A stretch of 64,000 bases of DNA from Kitasatospora indigofera (GCF_014655955.1 NZ_BNBO01000003.1:191321-255320); one strand, 5' to 3'; positions 51,237 through 60,900 are shown, counted from the stretch's first letter. Notes: generated by a model from the letters alone, not told the origin. Made by a program: numbers and translations.

Positions 51237-51275
51237 AGGCTATTGCGCTCCATGCACGGCGCGCAAACTATTTTT
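51237..51275 (-). promoter_or_regulatory. WblC/WhiB7-type promoter
   Basis: On the minus strand an AT-rich element AAAAATA (51275-51269) lies two bases before TTGCGC (51266-51261), then 18 bases, then TAGCCT (51242-51237). WhiB7-controlled promoters carry an AT-rich block just upstream of the -35, which the AT-hook contacts. Transcription would start near 51230, about 190 bases before the orphan gene and 890 bases before wblC. Confidence 0.65.
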
Positions 51276-51308
51276 CCGGCGAGTTTCGAAGTGCCCGCCG
51301 CGAGCGGC

Positions 51309-53558
51309 TCAGGCCGGCTCGTCCGACGTGTCGTCCGGAGCCTCTTCCGAGTCTGCCTCGGGCTCTTCCCCCGCACACAACGAGAGCACGGCGGCCCCGT
51401 ACTTGTCCAGCTTCATGGCGCCCACGCCCGAGATGACGGCCAGCTCGCGCTCGTTGGCCGGCACGTCCTCGGCGATCGCCATCAGGGTGGCGTCGGTGAA
51501 GACCACGTAGGCCGGCGCGCCCTGCTTCTTCGCCTGGCCGGCCCGCCACTCGCGCAGCCGCTCGAACAGGGCCTCGTCCATCGAGGACGGGCAGCTCTCG
51601 CAGCGGCGCAGCTTGCGCTCGACGGCCTCGGTCAGGGTGCGGTCGCAGACGCGGCACTTGAGCGGCCCGCGCGCCTTGCGGGCCGCCGGGCGCCCCTCGC
51701 CGAACTCGACGCCGCCCCGCCCGCCCCGGGCGCCGGAGCGCGAGCCGGGCGCGCCCGAGCCCGGGCGCAGCCCGTCCAGGAACCGGGTGGGCTTGCGGCT
51801 GGCCCGCCCGCCCGGGGAGCGGGAGAGCGACCAGGAGAGGGAGAGGTTGCGCCGGGCCCGGGTGACGCCCACGTAGAGCAGCCGGCGCTCCTCCTCCACC
51901 TGCTCGTCGGTCTTGGCGTAGATGATCGGCATGGTGCCCTCGGTGAGGCCGACCAGGAAGACGGCGTCCCACTCCAGGCCCTTGGCGGCGTGCAGCGAGG
52001 CCAGCGTGACCCCTTCGACCGCCGGGGCGTGCTGGGCGGCCGCCCGGGCGTCCAGCTCGGCCACGTAGGCGCTCAGGTCACCGCTCTCGCCGGCCTTGTG
52101 CCGGGTCGCCTCGAACTCCTCGGCGAGCCGGACCAGCGCGGCCAGCGACTCCCAGCGCTCGCGGACCGCGCCGGAGCCGCCCGGCGGGGTCGCGGTGAAG
52201 CCCCGGGTGGCCAGCACGGCGCGGACCTGGGAGGCCAGGTCGGGGGCGTCGGCGGTCAGCGGGTCCGACCCGGCCCGGGCGGCGCCCTTGAGCAGCACCC
52301 CGGCCTCCCGGACCTCGGGCCGCTCGAAGAACCGCTCGGCGCCCTTCAGCTGGTAGGAGATGCCGAGGTCGGCGAGCGCCTGCTCGTAGACCTCGGACAT
52401 GCCGTTGGTGCGGAACAGCACCGCGATCTCGCTGGCCCGGCAGCCGCCGCGCTCGGCGGGCAGGGCCAGCAGGTCCTTGATCCGGTGCGCGGTGCTCTCC
52501 GCCTCGGTGGGCTCGTCCGCGTACTCCACGTAGACCGGCTCCGGGCCGGCCTCGCGCTGCGAGACCAGCTCCAGCCGGTGCTGGGCGGCCTGCCCCCTGG
52601 CCTGGGCCAGCAGGCCGTTGGCGAGGTGCACCACCTGCGGGGTGGAGCGGTAGTCGCGGACCAGCTTGACCACCGTCGCCCCGGGGTGGCGGGTGCGGAA
52701 GTTCAGCAGGTAGTCGGGGGTGGCGCCGGTGAAGGAGTAGATGGTCTGGCTGGCGTCGCCGACCACGCAGAGGCTGGCGCCGGGGCCGGTCCACTGGTCG
52801 AGCAGTCGCTGCTGGAGCGGGGAGACGTCCTGGTACTCGTCGACCGTGAAGTGCCGGTACTGGGCGCGGACCCGGTCGGCGATCTCCGGGCGGTCCTCCA
52901 GGATCGCGGCGGTCAGCAGCAGGACGTCCTCGAAGTCGATGACGCCGCGGTCGCGCTTGGTCTGCTCGTAGGTGGCGTAGACCCGGGCGATCTCGGCCGG
53001 GTCGCGCGGTGCCTCGCGGCCGGCCTTCAGGACGGCGGCCGCGTAGTCGTCGGGGACGATCTGGGTGACCTTGGCCCACTCGATCTCGCCGGTGAGGTCG
53101 CGCAGCTCGGTGCGCTGGACCCGCAGGCCGCAGCGCCCGGCCGCCTCGGCGACCAGCTGGACCTTGCGCTCCAGCAGCCGGGGCACCTCGCCGCCGACCG
53201 CGCGCGGCCAGAAGTACTGGAGCTGGCGCAGCGCGGCGGAGTGGAAGGTCCGGGCCTGGACGCCCTCGGCGCCGAGCTCGCGCAGCCGGCCGCGCATCTC
53301 GCCGGCGGCGCGGGCGGTGAAGGTCACCGCGAGCACCTGCTGCGGCTGGTAGACGCCGCTGCGCACGCCGTAGGCGATCCGGTGGGTGATGGCCCGGGTC
53401 TTGCCGGTGCCGGCGCCGGCCAGCACGCAGACCGGGCCGTGCAGGGCGGTGGCGACGGCCCGCTGCTCCGGGTCGAGCCCGGCCAGCACCGCGTCGGCGC
53501 CGACGGGGGCCGGGCGGTCGTCGTCGTACGGGCTGCCGCTCAAGAGGTCTTCCTGCAT
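51309..53558 (-). CDS. uvrD2: ATP-dependent DNA helicase UvrD2
   Basis: A 749-residue superfamily 1A helicase. AGAGTGKTRAI is Walker A, FTVDEYQDVSPLQ is motif II, GDASQTIYSF is motif III, LVRDYRSTPQVV is motif IV and YVGVTRARRNLSL is motif VI. The C-terminus carries the tetracysteine CRVC...CESC and an HRDC domain, which together define actinobacterial UvrD2. The enzyme unwinds DNA during repair and replication; it is essential in mycobacteria. Start 53558 (MQEDLLSG) has GAGAGG nine bases upstream; ATG 53567 is an alternative. A DnaA box lies about 100 bases upstream. Confidence 0.94.
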   Translation of the reverse strand: MQEDLLSGSPYDDDRPAPVGADAVLAGLDPEQRAVATALHGPVCVLAGAGTGKTRAITHRIAYGVRSGVYQPQQVLAVTFTARAAGEMRGRLRELGAEGVQARTFHSAALRQLQYFWPRAVGGEVPRLLERKVQLVAEAAGRCGLRVQRTELRDLTGEIEWAKVTQIVPDDYAAAVLKAGREAPRDPAEIARVYATYEQTKRDRGVIDFEDVLLLTAAILEDRPEIADRVRAQYRHFTVDEYQDVSPLQQRLLDQWTGPGASLCVVGDASQTIYSFTGATPDYLLNFRTRHPGATVVKLVRDYRSTPQVVHLANGLLAQARGQAAQHRLELVSQREAGPEPVYVEYADEPTEAESTAHRIKDLLALPAERGGCRASEIAVLFRTNGMSEVYEQALADLGISYQLKGAERFFERPEVREAGVLLKGAARAGSDPLTADAPDLASQVRAVLATRGFTATPPGGSGAVRERWESLAALVRLAEEFEATRHKAGESGDLSAYVAELDARAAAQHAPAVEGVTLASLHAAKGLEWDAVFLVGLTEGTMPIIYAKTDEQVEEERRLLYVGVTRARRNLSLSWSLSRSPGGRASRKPTRFLDGLRPGSGAPGSRSGARGGRGGVEFGEGRPAARKARGPLKCRVCDRTLTEAVERKLRRCESCPSSMDEALFERLREWRAGQAKKQGAPAYVVFTDATLMAIAEDVPANERELAVISGVGAMKLDKYGAAVLSLCAGEEPEADSEEAPDDTSDEPA

Positions 53559-53653
53559 GCAGTCCATCCTCTCAGCCCGGCGGGGGGATACGGCCGGTCG
53601 CGGGTGCGGCCGGCCCCGACATCCTGGCAGGGCGGGGTGACAGCGGCGGAAAG

Positions 53654-53662
53654 TTGTCCACA
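53654..53662 (+). promoter_or_regulatory. DnaA box upstream of uvrD2
   Basis: TTGTCCACA is an exact match to the preferred streptomycete DnaA box. It lies between the divergent uvrD2 and mycoredoxin genes, 96 bases before the uvrD2 start. Confidence 0.65.
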
Positions 53663-53733
53663 GACCCGGTACGACCGGAGGATGATCCCCTCGCCGCCCG
53701 GCGCGCGTACTGGCGGTCACGCCCGGCGCACAC

Positions 53734-53759
53734 GGAATGACCGAGGCGTGTCGCGCGTT
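53734..53759 (+). promoter_or_regulatory. Sigma-R-dependent promoter of the mycoredoxin gene
   Basis: GGAAT (53734-53738), exactly 18 bases, then GTT (53757-53759): the same consensus and spacing as the sigR promoter. It places transcription about 37 bases before the ATG at 53803. Mycoredoxin genes are known members of the sigma-R regulon. Confidence 0.88.
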
Positions 53760-53802
53760 CATCCCGAAGACCGCACGCCCCCTCCCGAAGGAGACCCCAC
53801 CG

Positions 53803-54060
53803 ATGTCCGGCAGCGTCACGATGTACAGCACGACCTGGTGCGGGTACTGCACCCGGCTCAAGGGCCAGCTGCAGCGCGAGGGGATCGGCTACACCGAGAT
53901 CAACATCGAGGAGGACCCGGCGTCGGCGAACTTCGTCGAGTCGGTGAACAACGGCAACCAGGTGGTGCCGACGGTGCTGGTGACCCCGGCCGGCGGTGGC
54001 GAGCAGATCGTGATGACCAACCCGAGCCTGCGCCAGGTCCAGGCCGCGCTGGCGGGCTGA
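53803..54060 (+). CDS. mrx1: Mycoredoxin (glutaredoxin-like, CGYC)
   Basis: An 85-residue thioredoxin-fold protein that reduces protein-mycothiol mixed disulfides. TTWCGYCTRLK is the active site; the CGYC sequence and lack of a longer extension match actinobacterial mycoredoxin-1. NNGNQVVPTVLV holds the cis-Pro loop. AAGGAGA (53788-53794) lies eight bases before the ATG. It is divergent from uvrD2. The sigma-R promoter links it to sigR-rsrA in the same window. Confidence 0.93.
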   Translation: MSGSVTMYSTTWCGYCTRLKGQLQREGIGYTEINIEEDPASANFVESVNNGNQVVPTVLVTPAGGGEQIVMTNPSLRQVQAALAG

Positions 54061-54072
54061 TCCGCTCCCGGC

Positions 54073-54115
54073 ACGGGCCGGGGCCCGCGGTCCTGGACCG
54101 CGGGCCCCGGCCCGT
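54073..54115. terminator. 20-bp perfect hairpin terminator
   Basis: Bases 54073-54092 pair perfectly with 54096-54115 around a three-base loop between the converging mrx1 and GntR-type genes. Confidence 0.9.
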
Positions 54116-54139
54116 CCGGTACGGCCGCCGCGGGTCCGG

Positions 54140-55009
54140 TCAGGACACGTCCGCGCGCACGCCGTCGGCCGCGCGCAGCTCCGTCCGGCCGGTGTCGACC
54201 GGGGTGGCCGGGGCGGGCAGGGTGGTCCGCGCGCCGAGGTCGCCGATCCCGTAGACTAGGCGGCAGCGGTCCGCCGAGTAGCGGGTCTCGATCACCCGGA
54301 CCGGCCCGCGCCGGTCGTAGGTGACCCGGGTCTGCACCACCAGCGGCACCCCGGGCCCGCCCTGGAACCACTGCGCCTCCTCCGGCCCGGGCATCCGCGC
54401 GACCATGTGGTCCACCGCGCCGACCTCGGTGCGGCCGAGCGCCGCGAGCACCGCCTCGTCCCCGCCCTCGACCTGGTCGGGCTCCATCAGCGGGGTGCCG
54501 GCGGCCAGCCCGGCGCGGTAGTGGCTCTCCTCGATGGAGTAGGGCTCGCGGTCCAGCATCCGCAGCTGGCGGCGCACCACGATGGCCTCGCCGGGCCGGA
54601 GCCCGAGCCGCTCCGCGATGTCCACCCGGGCCCGGACGATCAGCATCTCGAAGTCGGACGTCAACTCCCGGCCCGCCTCGGCGGCCTCTTTCGTGTAGAT
54701 GTCGGTGGGCGCGGCCAGGCAGTCCCGCTGTCCGGGCAGCAGGCTGGGCCCGTACGCGCGGTGGTCCAGCACGGGGTGTTCCCTGAGGTAGGTGCCCTTG
54801 CCCTGGAGCCGGACCAGCCGGCCCTCGTTGACCAGCACGTCCACCGCCAGCCGGACGGTGTTGCGGGCCACCCCGTACTGCTTCTCCAGCTCGCCCTCGA
54901 CCGGGAGCGGGTCGTCGGCGGTGAACTCGCCGGCGGCGATCCGGCGGCGCAGGTCCGCCGCGAGCCTCTGGTACTTGGGGGATTGGGCACTGCCCCGTGG
55001 GATTGTCAC
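54140..55009 (-). CDS. GntR-family regulator (HutC/UTRA type)
   Basis: A 289-residue repressor-like protein. The winged helix is SPKYQRLAADLRRRIAAGEF...LEKQYGVARNTVRLAVDVL...GRLVRLQGKGTYL. The UTRA ligand domain follows, with ERLGLRPGEAIVVRRQLRMLDREPYSIEESHY and PGVPLVVQTRVTYDRRGPVRVIETRYSADRCRLVY. HutC-type regulators bind small molecules such as sugars or amino acid derivatives; the effector here is unknown. It is not followed by an obvious target gene. Repeats about 270-325 bases upstream could be its operator. Confidence 0.9.
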   Translation of the reverse strand: MTIPRGSAQSPKYQRLAADLRRRIAAGEFTADDPLPVEGELEKQYGVARNTVRLAVDVLVNEGRLVRLQGKGTYLREHPVLDHRAYGPSLLPGQRDCLAAPTDIYTKEAAEAGRELTSDFEMLIVRARVDIAERLGLRPGEAIVVRRQLRMLDREPYSIEESHYRAGLAAGTPLMEPDQVEGGDEAVLAALGRTEVGAVDHMVARMPGPEEAQWFQGGPGVPLVVQTRVTYDRRGPVRVIETRYSADRCRLVYGIGDLGARTTLPAPATPVDTGRTELRAADGVRADVS

Positions 55010-55382
55010 CCGAGTGAATGTAGCGATCGGGCTTCGCCGATTTCAGCCGAACCCGCCGGAACCGGCCGATCCGGAGGATTCCCCGATTGCTCCCGGCCGG
55101 GCCGGGCAGAACCGCCCCGGCGGCCTGCGCGCGGCCGCCGGGGGGATTGCGCCGGCATTCCCGGTGCCGCGCCCGGTGTGGGGCGGGGCACCGGCGGCGG
55201 GGCGGTGACCTGTGCGGGACGGCGCACGGGCGGGAGCGGGTCGCGGCCCCGTCCGGCCGGCCGGAAAGGCGGCCAGGAAATAGGGGCGCTCGGCCGATAG
55301 CCACGCGCCCCTAATTCCGATCACGCGCCCCTTCGTGGACAACCGAAGGCGCGATACCGCCGCCGCTCCGGGCGGGCCGGCC
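55010..55382. other. Intergenic region with an 11-bp repeat array
   Basis: No gene is supported in these 373 bases. On the minus strand AGGGGCGCGTG occurs twice, 20 bases apart (within 55334-55300), and an inverted partial copy (GCGCCCCT) lies at 55281-55289. TTGTCCACG (55343-55335, minus), one base off a DnaA box, is next to them. Confidence 0.5.
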
Positions 55383-56324
55383 CTACCAGCGGGCCGCCGC
55401 CGGCAACGGTTCGCCGTACCAGAGCTCGACCAGGTGCCGGGCGATCGAAATCCCCGACGGCGGCAGGATCTCCCCCGCCGCCATTCCGGCCCGCAGCTCC
55501 TCGCGGGAGAACCAGCGCGCCTCGGCCAGCTCCTCGCCGTCCACCGTGATCGCGGTGCCGGCCGGATCGGCCTGCCCCATGAAGCCCAGCATCAGACTGC
55601 TCGGGAACGGCCAGGGCTGGCTCGCCACGTAGCTGACCTCGGCGACCCGGACGCCCGCCTCCTCGAAGACCTCCCGGGCGACCGCCTGCTCGATCGACTC
55701 GCCGGGCTCGACGAAACCGGCCAGGGTCGACCAGCGGCCCTCCGGCCAGATCGCCTGCCGGCCCAGCAGGCAGCGGTCCTGCTCGTCGGTGATCATCATG
55801 ATCACCGCCGGGTCGGTGCGCGGGTAGTGCTCGGCCGCGCAGGAGGTGCAGCGCCGCAGGTGCCCGGCCCCGGCCTTCTCGGTCGGGTGGCCGCAGCGCG
55901 AGCAGAAGCTGTGCAGGCGGTGCCAGTGCTCCAGCGCGACCGCGTGCACCAGCAGCCCGGCGTCGCGGTCGGAGAGCATCGCCCCCACCTCGCGCAGTCC
56001 GGCCGGCCGGGCGTCCCCGTCCAGGCGCCCCGGCAGGGTCTCCCCGGCCAGCGCGAAGTAGGAGACGCCGTCGTCGTCGGTGCCGAGGAAGTAGCGGTCG
56101 CCGTCCTGCGGCGCCTCGAAGGAGGGCAGCAGCACCAGCTCGGTGCCCTCCTCGGTGTCCACCACGAAGGCCTCGCCGCCGGCGATCGGCAGCACCTTGG
56201 TGGTGGGGTGGCTCCAGGCCGCCGCGAGCCAGGGCTCGTCGACCCGGTGCTGCGCGGCACGGTCGACACCGGCCCTGGCCAGTGCGAGGGCCTTCGGACG
56301 TTCGGTCTCAGGCACGGTGCTCAC
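55383..56324 (-). CDS. nudC: NAD+ diphosphatase (NADH pyrophosphatase)
   Basis: A 313-residue NUDIX enzyme that cleaves NAD(H) to NMN(H) and AMP, and in related bacteria removes NAD caps from RNA. Four zinc-ligand cysteines are present (FCSRCG and RRCTSCAAEH), as are the NUDIX block GFVEPGESIEQAVAREVFEE, and SQPWPFPSSLMLGF, the motif that marks NADH pyrophosphatases. It lies 38 bases downstream of the M20 peptidase gene in the same direction. The GTG start has only a weak ribosome-binding site (GGAA). Confidence 0.95.
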   Translation of the reverse strand: MSTVPETERPKALALARAGVDRAAQHRVDEPWLAAAWSHPTTKVLPIAGGEAFVVDTEEGTELVLLPSFEAPQDGDRYFLGTDDDGVSYFALAGETLPGRLDGDARPAGLREVGAMLSDRDAGLLVHAVALEHWHRLHSFCSRCGHPTEKAGAGHLRRCTSCAAEHYPRTDPAVIMMITDEQDRCLLGRQAIWPEGRWSTLAGFVEPGESIEQAVAREVFEEAGVRVAEVSYVASQPWPFPSSLMLGFMGQADPAGTAITVDGEELAEARWFSREELRAGMAAGEILPPSGISIARHLVELWYGEPLPAAARW

Positions 56325-56362
56325 TTAAGGTTCCATCCCCACGTGAAGAATCGTCAGGTCCG

Positions 56363-57775
56363 TCACTCGCTCTCGCCGCCCGGCCGCCAGGTCTCCGCCA
56401 GGTCGCCCCACAGGTAGGCGGTGGCCTCCACACCCTTGCGCAGCAGGTCCAGCTCGACCTTCTCGTTGACGGAGTGCCAGCCGTCCGAGGGCACCGAGAT
56501 GCCCAGGAAGAGCACCGGCGCGCCGAGCACGTCCTGCAGGTCGGCGGCCGGCCCGGAGCCGCCCTCGCGGGTGAAGAGGATCTTCTTCTCGAAGGCCCGC
56601 CCCATCGCCCGGACGGTGGACTGCAGCGCCGGGTGGTCCAACGGGGTCAGGCAGGGCCGGGTCGCGCCGGGGAAGACCAGCTCGTACCGGATGCCGTCGG
56701 GCACCCGGGCCGCGACCCAGGCCCGGACGGCCTCGCGGATCTTCTCCACCTCCTGGCCGGCGACCAGCCGGAAGGAGAGCTTGAGGTGCGCCGAGGCCGG
56801 CACGATGGTCTTGCCCCCGGGCCCGGTGTAGCCGCCCCAGATGCCGTTCACCTCGGCGGTCGGCCGGGCCCAGACCCGCTCCAGAGTGCTGTAGCCGGCC
56901 TCGCCCTGCGTCCCGTACGACTTGGCGACCCGCAGCCACTGCGCCTCGTCGAACGGCAGCTCGGCGAAGAGTTCGCGCTCGCGGTCGGTCAGCTCGACGA
57001 TCCCGTCGTAGAAGCCCGGGACGTCCACCCGGCGGTCCGCGTCGTGCAGGGCGGCCGCCAGCTCGGCCGCCACCGAGGCCGGGTTCGGGACGGCGCCGCC
57101 GAAGGAGCCCGAGTGGATGTCGGTGTCCGGGCCGAACAGGTCGATCTGGGCGTCGGCCAGGCCGCGCATCCCGGTGCAGACGGTCGGGGTGTCCTCGGAC
57201 CACATCCCGGTGTCCGAGATGATCACCACGTCCGAGGCGAGGCGCCCGGCCTCGCGCCGGACCAGGTCGGCGAAGTGCGGCGAGCCGGACTCCTCCTCGC
57301 CCTCGATCAGCAGCTTGAGGTTGACGGCGGGCGCGGTGCGGCCGGTCGCGGCCAGGTGCGCGCGCACCCCCAGGGTGTGGAAGAAGACCTGGCCCTTGTC
57401 GTCCGCGGCGCCGCGGGCGAACAGCCGGCGGCCGACCACGGTCGGGGTGAACGGCTCGGTCGCCCAGCCGTCCTCCTTGGCCGCGGGCTGGACGTCGTGG
57501 TGGCCGTAGACGAGAACGGTGGGCGCGGCCGGGTCCCCGGACGGCCACTCGGCGAACACCGCCGGCAGGCCGTCGGTCTCCCAGACCTCCGCCACCGGGA
57601 AGCCGGTCTCCCGCAGCTTGTCCACCAGCCATTCGGCGGAGCGGCGGACCTCGCCGGAGCGGCCCGGGTCGGCGGAGACGGACGGGATGGCGAGCCAGTC
57701 GGCGAGATCGGCCAGGAAGGCGCTCTCGTGCTGCTCGATGAAGGTACGGACGACGCTGTCCGGAGTTCTCGTCAT
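56363..57775 (-). CDS. M20 family dipeptidase
   Basis: A 470-residue zinc peptidase. VYGHHDVQPA and RGAADDKGQ give the first His, Asp and the bridging Asp; IEGEEESGS holds the catalytic and binding Glu; GMWSEDTP and WHSVNEKV add the remaining ligands. The HHDVQP block matches the M20 dipeptidase/carnosinase-like group. It probably hydrolyses cytosolic dipeptides. TAAAGT (57788-57783) ends seven bases before the ATG, so transcription is probably leaderless, continuing into nudC. Confidence 0.9.
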   Translation of the reverse strand: MTRTPDSVVRTFIEQHESAFLADLADWLAIPSVSADPGRSGEVRRSAEWLVDKLRETGFPVAEVWETDGLPAVFAEWPSGDPAAPTVLVYGHHDVQPAAKEDGWATEPFTPTVVGRRLFARGAADDKGQVFFHTLGVRAHLAATGRTAPAVNLKLLIEGEEESGSPHFADLVRREAGRLASDVVIISDTGMWSEDTPTVCTGMRGLADAQIDLFGPDTDIHSGSFGGAVPNPASVAAELAAALHDADRRVDVPGFYDGIVELTDRERELFAELPFDEAQWLRVAKSYGTQGEAGYSTLERVWARPTAEVNGIWGGYTGPGGKTIVPASAHLKLSFRLVAGQEVEKIREAVRAWVAARVPDGIRYELVFPGATRPCLTPLDHPALQSTVRAMGRAFEKKILFTREGGSGPAADLQDVLGAPVLFLGISVPSDGWHSVNEKVELDLLRKGVEATAYLWGDLAETWRPGGESE

Positions 57776-57782
57776 ACGGACG

Positions 57783-57788
57783 ACTTTA
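57783..57788 (-). promoter_or_regulatory. Putative -10 of the M20-nudC operon (leaderless)
   Basis: TAAAGT ends seven bases before the ATG on the minus strand and no ribosome-binding site is present. The -35 is not clear. Confidence 0.4.
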
Positions 57789-57913
57789 GTTCGCCCGTGC
57801 GGGTGCTCGCCCCGGACGTCCGCTCGCTGGTCGGCGCCGGGCCTGTAACCTCCGTCACCTCCCGGCCGCGGACGGCGGCGGGGAGGTGACGGAGGCGGTG
57901 CCGGCGGGGCGGG

Positions 57914-60900
57914 TCAGCCGCTGGTCCGCAGCAGGGCGATCCGGGAGCGGGTCAGCAGCGCGGCCAGCGCCACCGCGACGACCGGCAGCACCACCAGCGT
58001 GATCCCCATGGTCATCCAGGGGAAGACCACCACCGTCCGGTCGACGGCCTCCTCCGGGCCCATGCCCGGGTACGGGGCGGCCAGCCCCTCCACCTTGCGC
58101 AGGGCCACCGCGGGCACCACCCCGCAGACGGTCCCCAGCACCGCGCCCATGGCGGCGATCACGCCGCACTGGAAGCCGGAGAGCGTCCGGCGGATCCGCG
58201 GGGCCGCGCCGACCGCCGCCAGCGTGGTCAGGTCGCGCTGGGAGTCGGCCGCCGCCAGACCGGTGGCGATGCCGGCCGCGCCGAGCGCGACCAGGGCGGC
58301 GAACCCGGTGAGCGCCAGGGTGACCAGGTCGCCCTCGGCCCGGTATCCGCGCTCGACCTCGAACTGCACGCCCTCGCTGATCCGGGTCACGGCGGCCAGC
58401 GCCTTCTGCTCGGACGCGTCGCCCGGCGAGGACTCCGGGAGCCAGACCGAACCGGCGTCGGTGCTGGTCAGACCGAGCCGCTGGACCACCGCCGGGGCGA
58501 TCACGGCCTGGCTGTAGGTGACCGGGACCGGCGTGGTCACCAGCACGGCGTCCACCGTGACCTGGTGGACGGCCGGACGGTGCAGCGGGCCCGCGGTGCC
58601 CGTACCGCCGCCCCCCGGCGGGACCGCCGCCCCGGCCGGGGCGGACTCGGCGGCGGTCGGGGACGGGCTCGCCGACGGGGACGGGCTCGCCGACGGGGAC
58701 GGGCCCGCCGACGGGGACTTGGCCGGGGACGCGGCCGGGGAGGGCGCGGCCGGCTTCCCGGCCGCCGGCGCGGACGCCGCGGCCGACCCGGCTGCGGACG
58801 CCGCGGGCGCCGGGGACCCGGCGGCCGGTGAGGCGCCGCCGGAGGACGGCGACGCGTCCGGGCCGGGCGACTCGTCCCCGTACGGCTCGGTCAGATCCAG
58901 CGTGATCTTGCCGTCCTTGAGGTACTTCGGGTCGAAGACCAGCGCCTTGCCGGCCGCCAGGGCCTGTTCGGCGGCCGGGTCGTGGAGCGCGAACAGGTTG
59001 TGCAGCAACGTGCTGTCGCCCACCTGGACCGGGCCGAACGGACCGCCCCGGAAGCTGGTGGCGTTCTCCCGGCAGCGCGGGTCCTTGCGCAGCTCGCGGA
59101 ACTGCTCCGGCGTGGACGCGGGCGCCAGGTCCCGGTCCTCGGCCGGGCAGCGCAGCTCCTTGGGCACCGACACGTCGACGCTGCCGCAGCCGCCGCCCAT
59201 GGACGCGTGGCAGTCGCCCATGTAGTTGACCCGCTGGACGTCGGCCCGCGGGCCGAGCCCGCCGAGGTTGCTGTCGACCGCCGTCCGCAGCTGCGGCAGC
59301 AGCTTGCCGTCCGCGGCCGGGCCCCAGCCGGCGGCCAGCGTGACCGCCCCGGCCGGCGCCGAGGCGACGTACTCCCGCCGGTTCTGCTCGTCGCTGCTGG
59401 CCGAGTAGACGCCGACCGCGACCGAGCCGGCCACCGCCGCCATCACGGCGGCCACGGCGGGCGCGGTCCGGCCGCGGTGGCGCACCGAGTCGCGCAGCGC
59501 GAGCCGCGGCCCGAGCGGCAGCCGCCCGCCGATCCGGCCGAAGAGGCCGACCAGCATCGGGGCCAGGGCGACCATGCCGAGTTCGGCGATCATCGAGCCG
59601 CCGAGCACGGCCAGGCTGCGGCTGCCGATCCCGGCCGTCGAGCCGAGCAGGGCCAGTGCGGCGCCGCCCGCCAGCATCAGCAGTCCGAGCGCCGCCAGCC
59701 GCTTGCTCGGCGGCTTGACCGAGCCGCGGCCGGTGAGCGCGGAGACCACGTCCTGCCGGGAGGCCTGGACGGCCGGTACGACCGCCGCGAGCAGCCCGGT
59801 GACCAGGCCGATGCCCATCACCGCCAGCAGGTCGAGCGGCTGGACGTCGAAGTGCCCGAAGCGCCGGCCGGCGTACTGCTCCGCCCACGGGCGCAGCACG
59901 GCGACCAGGCCGACGGCGACCACCAGGCCGGCCGCGGCGCCGGCGATGCCGAGGACGACGCCGCCGCCCAGCACCACCGAGCGGATGTGCGCGCGCTCAC
60001 CGCCGCCGGCGGCGAGCAGGCCGAGCTGCCGCCGGGAGCGCCTGGCCCCGACGGCGAAGGCGGGGCCCGCGAGCAGCACGATCTCCAGCAGCGCCATGCC
60101 CGCGACGGTGGCCATGATGACCACCGCGGTCCGGTCGAAGTACTCGCCCCCGCCGCCCTGCTGGTCCATCTGGACGTAGTACGGCACCTCGGAGCGGGCC
60201 GGCGGGTCCAGCAGGACGCTGCGCGAGGCGGCCGTGAAGCCGTACGTGTTGAGCTCCATGACCTTCGGCCAGTCGAGCACCGCGCCCTGCGGCAGCTTCA
60301 CCAGCCAGTGCTGCTCCTGCTCGGCGGGGGTGGTCCGGCCGCTCTGGCGGGCGCCGGGCAGGGCGCTCAGCGGGGCGACCAGTTCGCCGGGACGGCCGAT
60401 CAGGGTGGCGCTGTTGAGCTCGTCCGGGTACTCGACGGCGGCGGTGATGGTGTACGGGGTCTGCTCCAGTCCGCGCGGGCTGGTGCGGTCGCCGATCTTC
60501 AGGTGCGCGCGGTCCAGGAAGTCGCGGGTCACCGCGATCTCGTGGGAGGCGGCGGGCACCCGGCCCTCCAGCACGGTGATCCGGCCCCGCCAGACCGGGT
60601 CGGCCAGGTCGGCCTCGCTGGTCTGCACGAGGAGCAGGCCGTCGGCGCTGGTGGTGGAGATGTAGGGGCCGTCGGTGAGCGGGACGAGGGTGCTGCCGGC
60701 CGGCAGCAGCTCGCGGACCAGGGTGGCCGGCGGGGTCTCCTGACTGCGCTTCTGCTGCGCGGTGAGGGGCTTGCCCTGCTCCGGCCCGTCGGAGGTGCTG
60801 CCCTCGCGGGGGTCGGGCTCCTGGAGCACCGTCCGGCCGGCGCCGGAGAGCCGGATCTCGGCGTCGGCCTGGCCCATGGTGCGGACCACCCGCTCGCCCG

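Noticed and set aside
51026..51376. A short frame starting MERNSLPERSRG upstream of the orphan gene as a wblC leader peptide
   Set aside because: Its start lies upstream of the predicted transcription start (about 51230) and it has no ribosome-binding site.
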